From the NCBI GenBank assembly GCA_026413225.1, contig CM048576.1:1310501-1374500 (forward strand): a DNA stretch of 64,000 nt, in the 5' to 3' direction. The position numbers and the translations under genes are program-made. Of the stretch, positions 9,828 to 19,816 are shown piece by piece. This stretch comes from Otis tarda. Taxonomy: Eukaryota > Chordata > Aves > Otidiformes > Otididae. A model generated the notes under the pieces. The model made no database searches. It was not told where the DNA came from and worked only from the letters and a program-made list of their open reading frames with translations. The first letter of the stretch is position 1. Every line of letters begins with the position of its first letter.

Positions 9828-12041
9828 TCACTCCGCGTGGACCTCTGCCTCGGGCCTCTGCAAGCACAGCTCCGCGGGGAGGAAGGCTCCCTGGCCGAGG
9901 GCCGTGGCGTAAGTTCTGCCGTGCACCTGGGTAAAAGCGGAGGGCCTGAAGCCCCCTCCTCCAACGCAGCCCCCCCTTTGGTGCTGCGGCATGGTGTGGT
10001 AATCCCCCACGTTATCGTACTGGGACGCCACAGTCGCGGCGCTTTGGCGTTTCCCCAGGGTCTGGTAGGGGTGGGGGAGCGCGGAGTCCCTCTCGGTGAT
10101 TTCGGGGTGCTGCATCCGGAGGCTGTGGCTGCGTTCGGGCTTGGGCGGCGGCGTCACGGGGGAGGCGACGTGCTCCTCGTCTTGGTAGCAGTCTCTGGGG
10201 TGTTTCTCCGCGGCGGGCTTGGCTCGAGAGCGCTCCAGCTCCGGCCCGTCCTCTGCCAACCTCACCTCCTTGGGGTGCAGTCTCAGGGCGTCCTGGCTCG
10301 CCGGGACGTACTTCCCGCCCGAGTGCTGGTACCCGAGGGGCTCGGAGGGCTCCGGGCCGCCTTTGGGGCGGTACTCCGGGTAGGGGGGCCCGTTTTTGGG
10401 CTCGGCAGGCTGCCTATGGCTCGCTTCCTGCTGCGAGTGGGTCCTGTGTTCGTTGGCGGGGCAGCACGGCGGCTTGTGCAGCTTCTTGTTCCGCGTGCTG
10501 CTCTGCTTCTGCGGGAGGGACGGCTTCTCCGCCTGCCCGTTCCCGAAGGCTCCGTGGTAGTGGGCTCTCTCCAGGTCCGGCTCGGAGTGCTGCATGTAGT
10601 AACGCTCGTCCCCCTCGAGCGCGGCCGCTTTGGCCGGGTACCTCCCCTCCTTCCCCTCTGCCACGACGAGGGGGCCAGTTTTCCCAGGATCCGATCTGCT
10701 GCGCAAGTGACTCTCGTCCAGTCCTCCCAGTTCCTCCTGCGGCAGCGGGGCCACGTTATCGTACTGGGACATCACCGGCGCTTTCACTTTCTGGCGCGCG
10801 CGGCTCTCCCGGCGAATGGACTGCATGCGGTACTTCTCCATGTCCTCCAGGTCCCACGGCGCGTACGTGTGCTTGGTGTCCGGGGCGGGAGGCACGTCTC
10901 TGCTGACGAAGCTGTGCTCTTTGCCCGCCAGCGGGCCCGTCAGGCCGCCCCGAGGGTAAGCGGACCAACTGGGATAGTGGTAAAGACCTTTGCTTTGCAG
11001 CCGGGAAGCGTACGACGCGAAGTCGCGGCCGGACAGCGGCTGGAAAGGCCGGGCCCGCACGGTGCCGTAGGGGTCCAGGTCGTAAAAACTCGCGTCAGCG
11101 GTGCCGTAAGAAGAGGGGCCGAAGTACGGGCTGTAGCGGTAATGCACCCGCCCGTTCTCAAAGTAAGGCTGCAGCTGGGTGACGTGGTAGTCGTAGTGGG
11201 GCTGGTACGGCTTGTACGGGTAGAGGGGCCGCGGGCAGTACAGCGGCTTGTCGTCCGGAAGCACCTCGGTCCGCGAAATGGGAAGGAAGCGGACAGCCGA
11301 GGCGGCGGGCGGGGTGACGTGCAGCGACTGAACCCTTCGGATAGTGGGGTAGGGCGGAGCGTCCTCGGCGTTACGCGAGCCGGAGGAGGGAAACTCCGTG
11401 CGGCTGCGAGGCTTGGAGTGGAAGGCTGAGGCGCTCTTCCCTTGGGTGGCGTGGGCGCCGTGGCGAGCGGCCGCGGGAGCGGGCGGCTCGCAGCGAGGAG
11501 GGTAGGCTTGGTGCTGGTCAGGCTTGCTGTGGTGGGAGAGGTGAGGAGGAAGGCTCTCCAGCCTGTGCTGATGGACGGAAGCCGGCTTGTGGTGCGGGTG
11601 GTCCGGCCCGGAGGGCTCGGGGACGCTCTCCGGCTTGGGGTGCGGCACGTAGACGGGCGGCAGGGAAGCGTGCTTGGGCGGGGGAGGCGGCGGCGGCGGC
11701 AGCAGGGCTTCCTCCACGGAGGAGGCCAGCATGGAGGAAGAGAGGAAGGCGTGATAATTGGAGTTGTTGATGGCATCCGCGTTGCCGGAGTGCATGGCGG
11801 CAGCGATTTTGCTCTCCAGCGTCCTCACAGGCGGGACGGGCGGCACGAAGCTGTAGGAGGAGTGAGCGGGGACGGGCTCGGGCCGCAGGTGCGGCGGGGG
11901 AGCGCACGTCGCCTCCCGAGGCTTTTCCAAAAGGCTCTGGTGGCCCGCGGGCACAGAAGAGCACAGGGCGGCGGAATTGTTTTCCGGGACAAAACCAGGA
12001 GCAGGCTCAGGGGGCTTTTCAGGTGCGGCTGCACCCCACAC
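9828..12041 (-). CDS. ARHGAP32: ARHGAP32 exon R: last coding exon
   Basis: This exon has 737 codons plus TGA and enters in phase 0 (VWGAAAPEKPPEP). It carries a polyproline stretch PPPPPPPPKHASLPP (about 11655-11705), a conserved block ISRTEVLPDDKPLYCPRPLYPYKPYQPHYDYHVTQLQPYFENGRVHYRYSPY, the helix WDLEDMEKYRMQSIRRESRARQKVK, two SQYDNV motifs (10763-10755 and 10019-10011), and the signature end RTYATALGQGAFLPAELCLQRPEAEVHAE. The proline stretches are plausible SH3 ligands, and pY-x-N is a Grb2-type SH2 consensus; both are inferences from motif knowledge. The acceptor is CGTAG|GTGTGG. A 530-codon open frame on the opposite strand is only a by-product of the GC-rich composition. Confidence 0.96.
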   Translation of the reverse strand: MWGAAAPEKPPEPAPGFVPENNSAALCSSVPAGHQSLLEKPREATCAPPPHLRPEPVPAHSSYSFVPPVPPVRTLESKIAAAMHSGNADAINNSNYHAFLSSSMLASSVEEALLPPPPPPPPKHASLPPVYVPHPKPESVPEPSGPDHPHHKPASVHQHRLESLPPHLSHHSKPDQHQAYPPRCEPPAPAAARHGAHATQGKSASAFHSKPRSRTEFPSSGSRNAEDAPPYPTIRRVQSLHVTPPAASAVRFLPISRTEVLPDDKPLYCPRPLYPYKPYQPHYDYHVTQLQPYFENGRVHYRYSPYFGPSSYGTADASFYDLDPYGTVRARPFQPLSGRDFASYASRLQSKGLYHYPSWSAYPRGGLTGPLAGKEHSFVSRDVPPAPDTKHTYAPWDLEDMEKYRMQSIRRESRARQKVKAPVMSQYDNVAPLPQEELGGLDESHLRSRSDPGKTGPLVVAEGKEGRYPAKAAALEGDERYYMQHSEPDLERAHYHGAFGNGQAEKPSLPQKQSSTRNKKLHKPPCCPANEHRTHSQQEASHRQPAEPKNGPPYPEYRPKGGPEPSEPLGYQHSGGKYVPASQDALRLHPKEVRLAEDGPELERSRAKPAAEKHPRDCYQDEEHVASPVTPPPKPERSHSLRMQHPEITERDSALPHPYQTLGKRQSAATVASQYDNVGDYHTMPQHQRGGCVGGGGFRPSAFTQVHGRTYATALGQGAFLPAELCLQRPEAEVHAE

Positions 12042-12437
12042 CTACGGGAAAGAAACCAGCAGAAGTGAGAGTCGAGCACCTTTTTTTTTTTTTTCCTCCC
12101 TCCTGTTCTGTAGTTAAAATATCGCAGCTGCTCGTAGGGATTAGCTGAATTTAAGGTTTTTTTTTTTTTTTGCGGCAGGGTTTCTAGCGCTTCAGAGAGA
12201 TGCGCAGGCTCCCTGCGGCAGCAAGGGCAGCGCGGGGCCTCTGGGAGACCTCAGGAGCCGCCCCAACCGGGAGCTGAGGGGTGTAGGTTAAACTTTTACA
12301 CGGCTGCCACTTTTTTTTTTTTTTTTTAGGTGGTCTGCTTATAAATTCCACGCCAGGAATCTGTCCTGCTTTACTAAACCGCGCACGGACGCTGCGCGTG
12401 CAAACAGACGCGAGACTGGGGCAGGGCATCCACGTAC
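12042..12437 (-). other. Intron R-Q
   Basis: A 396-nt intron with three poly(T) runs on the plus strand (near 12081, 12159 and 12311). No other content is recognised. Confidence 0.9.
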
Positions 12438-13282
12438 CTGACTGGAATTACCGGGCGCTTTCGCCGAGACCGCCGGCGCTTGTCCCACGGCTGACTGGTG
12501 GTCCTGCCTCTGCGGCGGGACGGGCTGGGCGGCCGCCAGCGCGCGCTGGGCGGCGCTAACGGCCACGTCCGCCTGAGCGGTGGCTGGCCCCGCCGGCCCG
12601 CGGTTGGGCTCGGGCGCCGTTGTCGGGACGGCCGTTGTTAAATAGGGGATCGGAGCCGGGGTGCTCTTCTCCCCGGCCGTTAGGACGAGGGGAGGCTGAG
12701 GTTTGTCATCCGCCGCGCACATCAGGAGGTGGTGCTTGTCCCCGCACGCGCGGAGCTGGGCTTTATCTACAAAGTCCGCTGTGGGTGGCTCCCACTCAAG
12801 CAGCACGCCCCCAAAGGGATCTCTGTCCCCCAGTTTAGCAGGATGGAAGCTGGACTGGTCCTGCTCTGCGTCCCTGCTACCAGGCGCGTCCCCAGGCAGG
12901 CCGGGGTGGAGGGGCGGGGGGTCCCAGTTCCCCGGCGCGCCCGGATGGTGGTTGTGCTCGCCGGGCGTGCCGCCGCCTTGGAAATCCTGCTCCGCTGGCG
13001 CGCCGGGCTGGAAGTGGAGGCGGTTCTCGGGCGGAGCGGCGTACGGGTGGAGCTTGTCGGCAGCACCGGCGGAGAGATGGAGCTTTTCTAGAGCCTGGCC
13101 GTAATTTGCGCTTTCGGCATGAGCGTCTCCCGGCCTTTTCTGAGACTGAGCGGACGCTTGCTGCGCGGACTCGGCTAACGCTAGGGCCAGCATGCGCGCT
13201 GCGTTTTTCGGAGGAGGAGGAGGGATAAGAGACACAGAACTGACGGGAACAGGATCCTGGGGGGAGTCGAGGGCAACTGCTC
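12438..13282 (-). CDS. ARHGAP32: ARHGAP32 exon Q: proline-rich, loosely repetitive tail
   Basis: This exon is 845 nt, phase 1 to 0. It begins AVALDSPQDPVPVSSVSLIPPPPPKNAARMLALALAESAQQAS, where the proline run followed by a predicted helix is conserved. The middle (12820-13030) is a loose series of PGAP/PGE/PGN/PGD units. It ends APAVSAKAPGNSSQ. It looks shorter than the matching human stretch, judged from memory. The acceptor is CATTAG|GAGCAG and the donor CAG|GTACGT. Confidence 0.94.
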
Positions 13283-13957
13283 CTAATGGGGGGAAAATTG
13301 AGAGAGAGAGTGATTGTATGTTAGCCGGTAAGGAGAGTGAGCTAACCTTAACCACTACGGTAAAAAAATAGACGCTTTCCACCCTTTCACAGTGGCAATT
13401 CCTTCTGTCTCACCTGTAAACGCTGCTCAACAGCACAGCAGTTCATCCCAAAAAAGGGGAAGGGGAAAAAAAAAAACCCAAAACAAAAACCACAAGAGAT
13501 TGTCTAAAGGCTCCTCTTGCGTTTCTAGAGAGGTAGGTAGGACGTAGGGAGCGGAGAACGAGATACCCTTACGCAATTTTGGTCATGAGGTTTTAGGCGA
13601 AAAGGTCCCTTCTTCAAGTGTTGGCAGGGTTTCGATTTCAAAAAGAAAAGGGTGGGTTTGATTTCAAAAAGAAAATTCTTACTGGCTGCGATGATTCAGA
13701 AGGACAGATTTTCACATATGCTGGAGGGTGGGGGGCAAAAAAAAAAAAAAAAAGTGGTATTATGGAAAATTATCTGAGGTTTGTGTGACGTAGGGAGAAG
13801 GCAGAGGCTAAGACCTTACTGAAGTGCAGCGCCCTGCAGCCACCTGCGACGGGAGGGGGCGGGCCATCCCCTCTCCTAAAGGCACGCCGAGGAGGACGCT
13901 CGTGAGAGCGGGCCCCCTCGGGAACTTAAAGAAAGAACGGAGGAAAACGCACTGTAC
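13283..13957 (-). other. Intron Q-P
   Basis: A 675-nt intron. It contains a duplicated 16-mer GATTTCAAAAAGAAAA (13634-13649 and 13660-13675) and a poly(A) run near 13738-13753. Confidence 0.9.
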
Positions 13958-14815
13958 CTGGCTGTGTGTGTCCAGAGGGTACAGTCCTATTCTGACTGCT
14001 CAGCACTGGCCTCTCTCCTTCTTCTGGCAACCCTGGCTTGCCAGCAGCCACTAGCTGGGCATGCTGTAGCTCTTGGTGGGCTCCTTCCCCTCCTCCTGCT
14101 TCACTGCTTTTCAGGGGTAAGGACATCTGGGCTGGGCCCCAGTTTGTCATTTCGGTGCCGCCGACTCCTTTGCTCCAGCCGGAAGCACAGGAATTTCTGG
14201 ATGGGACGGGCACTCCTCCCATCGCTTCCGACGCGCGGCTGGGCGGCGCGAAGGAGGCGGGTTCGGATGCAGTCGGCGGCGCGGAGTTGACGGGCTTTCG
14301 CCCCATCTTGGGTGAGAAGGCGTGGGGTTTGCAGGCCTGCTCGTCGGTTGGGGTCGGGTCCGGAGTGAAGAAGGGATATATCGTCTCGTGGACCGGGGAG
14401 AACGGCTCGGAGCTCGTGGCACTGCCTGGTTTCTGGGACTGGCTGCCTGATTCCAAATTCTTCTTCGGTGGGCTCGGCTCCCCCTTATGAATGACGATTG
14501 ACTCCAGCACGAACATACTGGTATCCAGGCACTTGGACTCCGCTTTAGGCGGGCTGCACTGGAAAGACATGGGGTCAAAATCCAGGCTGGCGACTCCAAT
14601 ATCCGGTGGGCTCAGGTCAACGTCTTCAGTGGATCGAGGAGAAATGAGGGCAGGGACGTGGATGAGCCCCTCGTCCCCGTCGCTGTCGTTGCCGCGGGGA
14701 AGGTTGTCGTAAGAGTTGCAGCGATTCATGTTTCCCAAGAGCCCTCCGTTGAAGGAAGCGGCCAACGCGTCGCTGCTGGACCTAGGTCTCCTGGGTCGAA
14801 ACAGCTTAGACCCAC
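13958..14815 (-). CDS. ARHGAP32: ARHGAP32 exon P: disordered tail
   Basis: This exon is 858 nt, phase 1 to 1. It opens with GSKLFRPRRPRSSSDALAASFNGG, then NRCNSYDNLP (the first of three YDN motifs, codons within 14711-14703), then EDVDLSPPDIGVASLDFDPMSFQCSPPKAES, which is strongly conserved. The second half is Ser/Pro/Thr rich, poorly conserved and probably unstructured. The acceptor is CCTAG|GTGGGT and the donor CCAG|GTACAG. Confidence 0.95.
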
Positions 14816-15403
14816 CTAGGAACGAGTAGATGGATACGGGTTAGTGTCAAAATCTTCCTGTCCGCAAGTTTTTAGCCTTAAGGCAGCGTGCAAGATGCTC
14901 ACCTGGTGAACTCCGAACACAAAAGTAACGTAGTTAGCAGTAACTGTTAATTAAGTTTGCTCAAACTCTTTTTACAGCAGTTGTCAGGTCTGCTTTAGTC
15001 TGAAACTAAGCTGTGTGCAAAAGCAAAGCTAGTTTAAGCGTGCTGCAGGCTTGCTCAGAAAGCGTTTTCCTCCCCAGTGCCGTCTTTTTCCGCCTTGGAA
15101 GAGACAGGGGAGACGGCAAGGAATGTACCTAAGTCATGCTGGCTATACAAAAGCGAGAGGTTTGCTTTTTTTTTTTTCTTTTTTTAACCTTAGAAGGAAA
15201 ACAAAGACCTGAGGAGCACTCCTCTGTGACACCCATCTGTGTTGGTAATTAGCGAGGCAGCTTCCCGCTGCCCAAGTCCAGCTCTTACTGGAGGGGCGGA
15301 AAATCTGCCCCGTCGAATATCTGATGTCAAACTCCCCCTTTTTAATCCGCGCACGTTAAAAGCGCGGGTGCATTTTTTATTTTTTGGGTTTTTTTTGCCT
15401 TAC
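14816..15403 (-). other. Intron P-O
   Basis: A 588-nt intron with poly(T) runs near 15166-15186 and 15372-15397. Nothing else is seen. Confidence 0.9.
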
Positions 15404-15478
15404 CATCAACAGCATGCAGAGAGGTGAGCGATTCTTCGCTTTTAGCCGAGCGAAGAGTCCCGCTGTCTCCTCGGCCAC
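15404..15478 (-). CDS. ARHGAP32: ARHGAP32 exon O: small tail exon
   Basis: This exon is 75 nt, phase 1 to 1, so skipping it would keep the frame. It encodes GGRGDSGTLRSAKSEESLTSLHAVD. The SAKSEESLTSLHAVDG part is conserved. The acceptor is CGCAG|GTGGCC and the donor ATG|GTAAGG. Confidence 0.95.
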
Positions 15479-16101
15479 CTGCGGAAATGCAACCGCGACA
15501 GTGAGCAGCTGAATTGTAACGGGAGTGGTTTATACTCGGCGATGTAACGGTGGCAGGAAAAACACAAACGGGTTTCTAGCAAGAATAGCACGGTCCAGAG
15601 AGCAGCAGTTGTTTCGGGGTTGCCGTTCTTTAAATTTAGAAAGAGACAGCAAAGTCCACATGGAAGGGGCTGAGAATTCAATCTGCGTACCCTGGATGCA
15701 CAAAAGCTCGCTGGGTGCCTTCTCCTCTGACTCTGGCACAGCTTTTGGGGTTAACGTGTGTGGGGAAAAGCGCTTTTATCATCTAGTTTAACTAGAGAGC
15801 AGCGCGGGGAGCCAGAGCTGCGCTCTTATTTCATAATATGAGTGTCAGCTGGAATTAGTCTGAGCCTTATTTTAGCGGTGCCCGTATATTGCCTTTCAAA
15901 GGCGCCTCTGAGAACTGAGGCGCGTGCTCGAGGAGGTTCTGCTCGTGAGCTAACACGAGATCTGTTTTTAGGAAAGCCAGCAGTTAACGGAAGCTGTGAT
16001 GCATGGCTTGAACGCTAGAAGGAGATAAAAGCCCACTGCGAACGAGAATTCTGCATCGCTGAAACCCCCGGGGTTTTCGGCAGCCAGCTCTGCGGCCTTA
16101 C
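15479..16101 (-). other. Intron O-N
   Basis: A 623-nt intron without repeats or other features that I can identify. Confidence 0.9.
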
Positions 16102-16247
16102 CTGCCAGGGCTATGGCTTTCATTTCGGAGGGCTCGCTGGGATTGCGCTGGAGTTTGCGTTTGGACACGGACGACGATTTCCCCAGGTTGAAGAAGGAAC
16201 GCCAACTGCCAACCGGCGATTTCTTCATCTTGCTGGGCGGTCTTTTC
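16102..16247 (-). CDS. ARHGAP32: ARHGAP32 exon N: basic conserved tail segment
   Basis: This exon is 146 nt, phase 2 to 1. It encodes KRPPSKMKKSPVGSWRSFFNLGKSSSVSKRKLQRNPSEPSEMKAIALA. It is lysine/arginine rich and contains several basophilic-kinase type serine contexts (RKLQRNPS, SVSKRK). The acceptor is CTCCAG|GAAAAG and the donor CAG|GTAAGG. Confidence 0.96.
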
Positions 16248-16967
16248 CTGGAGCGAGAAAACAGAGCGGACTGTCGGAGGGGGAAGCTGCATTTCGCTCC
16301 TGCTGCCGCTCGGCTGTTTTTAGCACTACCTGGTTTCTGCTGAAACAAAGCTTAGAAACTCAAGCTCTTCTTAAATAGCCGAGGATGTTTTCGTTCTTAT
16401 AGCTCAGCCCTGAAGTCTTGCTGGGCAAATTCCACCCAACTATGCAAAGCAGGTGCGCAAAAGCTCCGTATTGTAGAGCACAGCAGCTTTGATTGCCAGA
16501 GAACTGGCAGATGCACCAGTTCTCTGAGGAAAAGGCCGTAAAATCACATTCGCCTCCTCCCACCGCCACGTTTAATTTCTAGTGTCATCCAGGCTGTCCC
16601 AACGGCTCCGCTCTGAGAGGAACTTGGATTTGTTACAGGCACTTGGGTCCTGAAACCCGGAAAACCCCAATGTTTCCGGGCGTTCACCCCGTTTACACTT
16701 CTAGTTCAGACATCTCTATCCGTCACACGTCACTTTTTACATTTAATGTAAAAATGTTGCAAAGGAGGGCGTGACACAGAAGGTACATGGCTAAATTAAT
16801 TCCACCAGCCAACTGCCGTAAGCTGGATCCTCGCGGAATGCAAACCAGGTGGAAACTGGCTGCGTTCCTTTAGGTACAACTACTCAACGTCGGCCAGTTT
16901 TGCCGTCATTAACCGGTTTGTTGTGTTTTTGTTTATGACACACGCTGGAAAGGAAACTTGTCTCTAC
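16248..16967 (-). other. Intron N-M
   Basis: A 720-nt intron, unremarkable. Confidence 0.9.
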
Positions 16968-17169
16968 CTTTCGGATGGAAAATCGATGACCGTGTGGAAT
17001 TTCCCCTGTAAAGCCGCAGGGCCTTCTCCCACTTCTATGTATCTGCTGTCCGCCACGATGGGAGAGTTGATCTGGGCTTGCGTCCGTGCCTGCGCCTCCT
17101 CCAGCGAGAGCAGCTTTGTGGAAGGAGAGGACACCAGCAGAGACTTGGGCCGTGACAAAGAGCTGTGCC
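16968..17169 (-). CDS. ARHGAP32: ARHGAP32 exon M: start of C-terminal tail
   Basis: This exon is 202 nt, phase 1 to 2. It encodes HSSLSRPKSLLVSSPSTKLLSLEEAQARTQAQINSPIVADSRYIEVGEGPAALQGKFHTVIDFPSER. It is a strongly conserved segment immediately after the GAP domain, with no named domain. The acceptor is TTACAG|GGCACA and the donor AAG|GTAGAG. Confidence 0.96.
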
Positions 17170-17680
17170 CTGTAAGGGGAAAAAAACCGCCGGCAACAGG
17201 GAGAATCAGCGAACGGCGGCGCAGAGATCAGAGCTGTGTGCCTAGCGGGGGGGCTGTGTTTTCCTAAATCTTTGTCAGCCCAGCCCCTGAAAGACATGGT
17301 CAGAAGAACCATTTTGGCAGAGGTATGTTTATGACAAAAAAAAAAAAACCTCTCGTAATTGAGGGCAGCTTAGTGTATTAAAGAAAAAGAAAGGCAGAGG
17401 GAGCAGGCAGGCTAAAAACCTTCACTGACAGATTTTATGCAAAAGTCTGGCCAGACAGTGATGCTTTTACTTCTTAGAAAGCTTGGGTTCAGCCATTCTC
17501 AGGTTCCACCTCTTGGTGCCACCATAAACGCCAGCAGGAACAAAAGCTGGGCTTGGGGCAGTTCATTTCTATTTCTGTTCCAAGGGCAGACAGATCAGGC
17601 ACCGTGTTGTACCCCAAAACCCATTAAATGTCTGCTGCCTTTTTTTTTTTTTTTTTTTGATCAAGGAAGAAGAGGCCCAC
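17170..17680 (-). other. Intron M-L
   Basis: A 511-nt intron with an 18-19 nt poly(T) run (plus strand) at about 17640-17658, only some 20 nt from the exon L donor, plus a poly(A) run near 17336-17348. Confidence 0.9.
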
Positions 17681-17826
17681 CTGCTCCATCCCGTATGACC
17701 GAGCTGAGTTTGGGGCTGAAGAGGACGTCCACGTGGTTGAGGATGAATTCCACCACCACCGACTGGATTCGCACCTCCATGAAGGCGGCGGTTCCGCTGA
17801 AGCAGGCCGACTCGATCTGCTTTGAC
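17681..17826 (-). CDS. ARHGAP32: ARHGAP32 exon L: end of RhoGAP domain
   Basis: This exon is 146 nt, phase 2 to 1. It encodes SKQIESACFSGTAAFMEVRIQSVVVEFILNHVDVLFSPKLSSVIRDGA. The last GAP helix (QSVVVEFILNHVDVLF) is fully conserved. The following SPKLSSVIRDGAG hinge differs from the human sequence as I remember it. The acceptor is CTTCAG|GTCAAA and the donor CAG|GTGGGC. Confidence 0.96.
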
Positions 17827-18705
17827 CTGAAGAGAAAGCAGACGAAATGAAACGCGGACGGCCAGGAGAACAGGGGAGGACGCGCTCCTTTCGGGGCACG
17901 GCTTCGGCACGGGCTGTTAAGCCTGGCTTTAGAGGCAGCGAAGAGATTAAATCTCATCAAAGCTTTGCACGCTGACTGTAGTGATTTAAATCCAGGATTT
18001 TGGGTTCAGGTTTGAAACGGCAAGAGGAACGCTGGGCCTAGAAGGAAAAGGAGCGCGTGGCAGGTCTGGATCAAGGGAAGCGACCCGCAGACACAAACTG
18101 GGGAGCTTTTTGTTAACTTATTTCCAGGTGCTGTGACCGGCAGCAGTTTAAGTGTAGAAAACTCACCGTGGCTTTCTAACAGGGTTGGCCTTCTAGCAGG
18201 GAACGTCTCCGAGCGACCCTGCCCAGCACGTACCCCGAGATTCGCAAAAGCAGACTCAAAGAGGAGCTCATTTGACTGCTCGTGGGGGAACTGCCAGGCA
18301 GGAGAAAAGGGCTCACCCTCGTTAACTGCACGCAGGGGCATCTGTGACTCACATTTCTCAGCTTGGTAACAGAAGCGGTCCAGAAATCAACGCAATACAG
18401 GCTAGCGTGACTTTTTTTTTTTTTTTCTTGTAATGCAAAATTTAAAAATTACATCCTTAAAATTGAACTACCCTATTGTGCACATTCAGAACAGATTTTA
18501 AGGGGTCATTTATCCGAGACCGGTTCCTTAAGTCTGAATTTTTGCAGTCAAATCAGACGCCAGAGACGTACGTACTGGGAAATCAGTGATGCCACTGGAC
18601 ACATTTCCCTACGATTTTTCTGAAGAACAGGTATCCGTCTGCTTTTTATGAATATAAAAACTTATCTTGTGTTGAGGGGGGAAAAAAAAAATAAAATAAG
18701 AGTAC
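17827..18705 (-). other. Intron L-K
   Basis: An 879-nt intron with a poly(T) run near 18412-18426. Nothing else is recognised. Confidence 0.9.
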
Positions 18706-18813
18706 CTGAGGAGGTTTGGAGCCCAAACGATTGCCAAGTTCTTCGTGTGCATATTTGTGATGGAGCAGTAATCAGCGAGACGAGCTAAGTGTCTCATTAG
18801 GAACTCCAGTGTC
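18706..18813 (-). CDS. ARHGAP32: ARHGAP32 exon K: RhoGAP domain, Asn motif
   Basis: This exon is 108 nt, phase 2 to 2. It encodes TLEFLMRHLARLADYCSITNMHTKNLAIVWAPNLL. KNLAIVWAPNLL is the third RhoGAP hallmark, whose asparagine helps position the switch regions of the GTPase. The acceptor is TTCCAG|GACACT and the donor CAG|GTACTC. Confidence 0.97.
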
Positions 18814-19149
18814 CTGGAAAAAAGGAGACAGGCAAATGTTCAGCACCCACGAGCAAAGCCACGCCGCCATTTACAAAACAAACCCCGGTTCGTTATTTTC
18901 TTTTGGTTTGGCAGCTCACGGCGGGGGGAAAAAAAATGTTGATGGATGGTCCTGGGCGGAAACAAAACACCTCCAGCACGGCGCTGCCAAGGCTGGGTAC
19001 CTGCGGGGAACCTCTCATCGCAGAGGAGCAGAAAAATAAAGTGAATTTTTTTTTTTTTCCCTTTTTCAAGCAGATCTCAGGAAAGGAGGGAGAGCAGCAG
19101 CCCTGTCCATCTACATCAGGGTGCGTGGAGCTATCTCTGGTTTACAACT

Positions 19150-19640
19150 AACACACGCCCTCTCCAAAGTACAAACAAAGTACCAACTGTTACACTAATT
19201 AGTTCATTTAAATAGGAAGCAGCACACATTTATAGCTTTTAACACATTAATTAAGACTAATGCCAATAAGTTATTCACGTTCAAACAACGTGTATTCTAA
19301 TTAGTTACTGATACCACTCAGGTACAGCACTGCACTCGTCCAGCTAATGACACTAATTAAGCATTTATTAACACAAACAATTATAAATAGTTATCAATAC
19401 CTATCTTCTTGCATTACAACTTGTTCTGCAAATTAACACACATTACAATGATAAATTAATACGCCCACTGATAATTATAAACTATTATAATTAGATCTCC
19501 CCAGCCAAAGGACCTCCATGGGCATCACAACTGGCTAGCCAATGACTGCCCTGTCAATTGGTTATTAATCCTAATTAGTTTATATTATAATAATATAGTT
19601 GATTTTTAATTATATTATTTAATTATAATTAGTTACGCTG
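19150..19640. repeat. AT-rich, TAATTA-rich block in intron K-J
   Basis: About 490 nt of strongly AT-rich sequence lies inside an otherwise GC-balanced gene. CTAATTAG, TTAATTAA and TTAATTATAA-type palindromic cores recur at irregular spacing (for example near 19195, 19245, 19298, 19352, 19490, 19570 and 19620). It could be a decayed AT-rich tandem repeat or transposon remnant, or a dense cluster of homeodomain-type sites. I do not recognise the family. Confidence 0.55.
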
Positions 19641-19733
19641 CCAGAGCATTGGTATGGGTTGGTAGTTACGATTATTGCCGGGAACTGGAGGCAAAAATAC
19701 AATTGAGGTAATTAAACTGAAGGTCGCGCTCAC

Positions 19734-19816
19734 CGGTAGTGAGGAGGGGGCAGCTGCTGGATGACGTCGTGGATTTTGACCAACCGTTCCTCATCCGTGG
19801 CGGCAGAAACGGCGTC
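19734..19816 (-). CDS. ARHGAP32: ARHGAP32 exon J: RhoGAP domain
   Basis: This exon is 83 nt, phase 0 to 2. It encodes DAVSAATDEERLVKIHDVIQQLPPPHYR, a helix pair of the GAP fold that contains the conserved QLPPPHY turn. The acceptor is TTCCAG|GACGCC and the donor CCG|GTGAGC. Confidence 0.97.

Noticed and set aside
9837..11429. Plus-strand open frame of 530 codons opposite exon R
   Set aside because: It is a by-product of GC-rich third positions in the real minus-strand exon. It resembles no protein I know, and exon R has clear ARHGAP32 identity.
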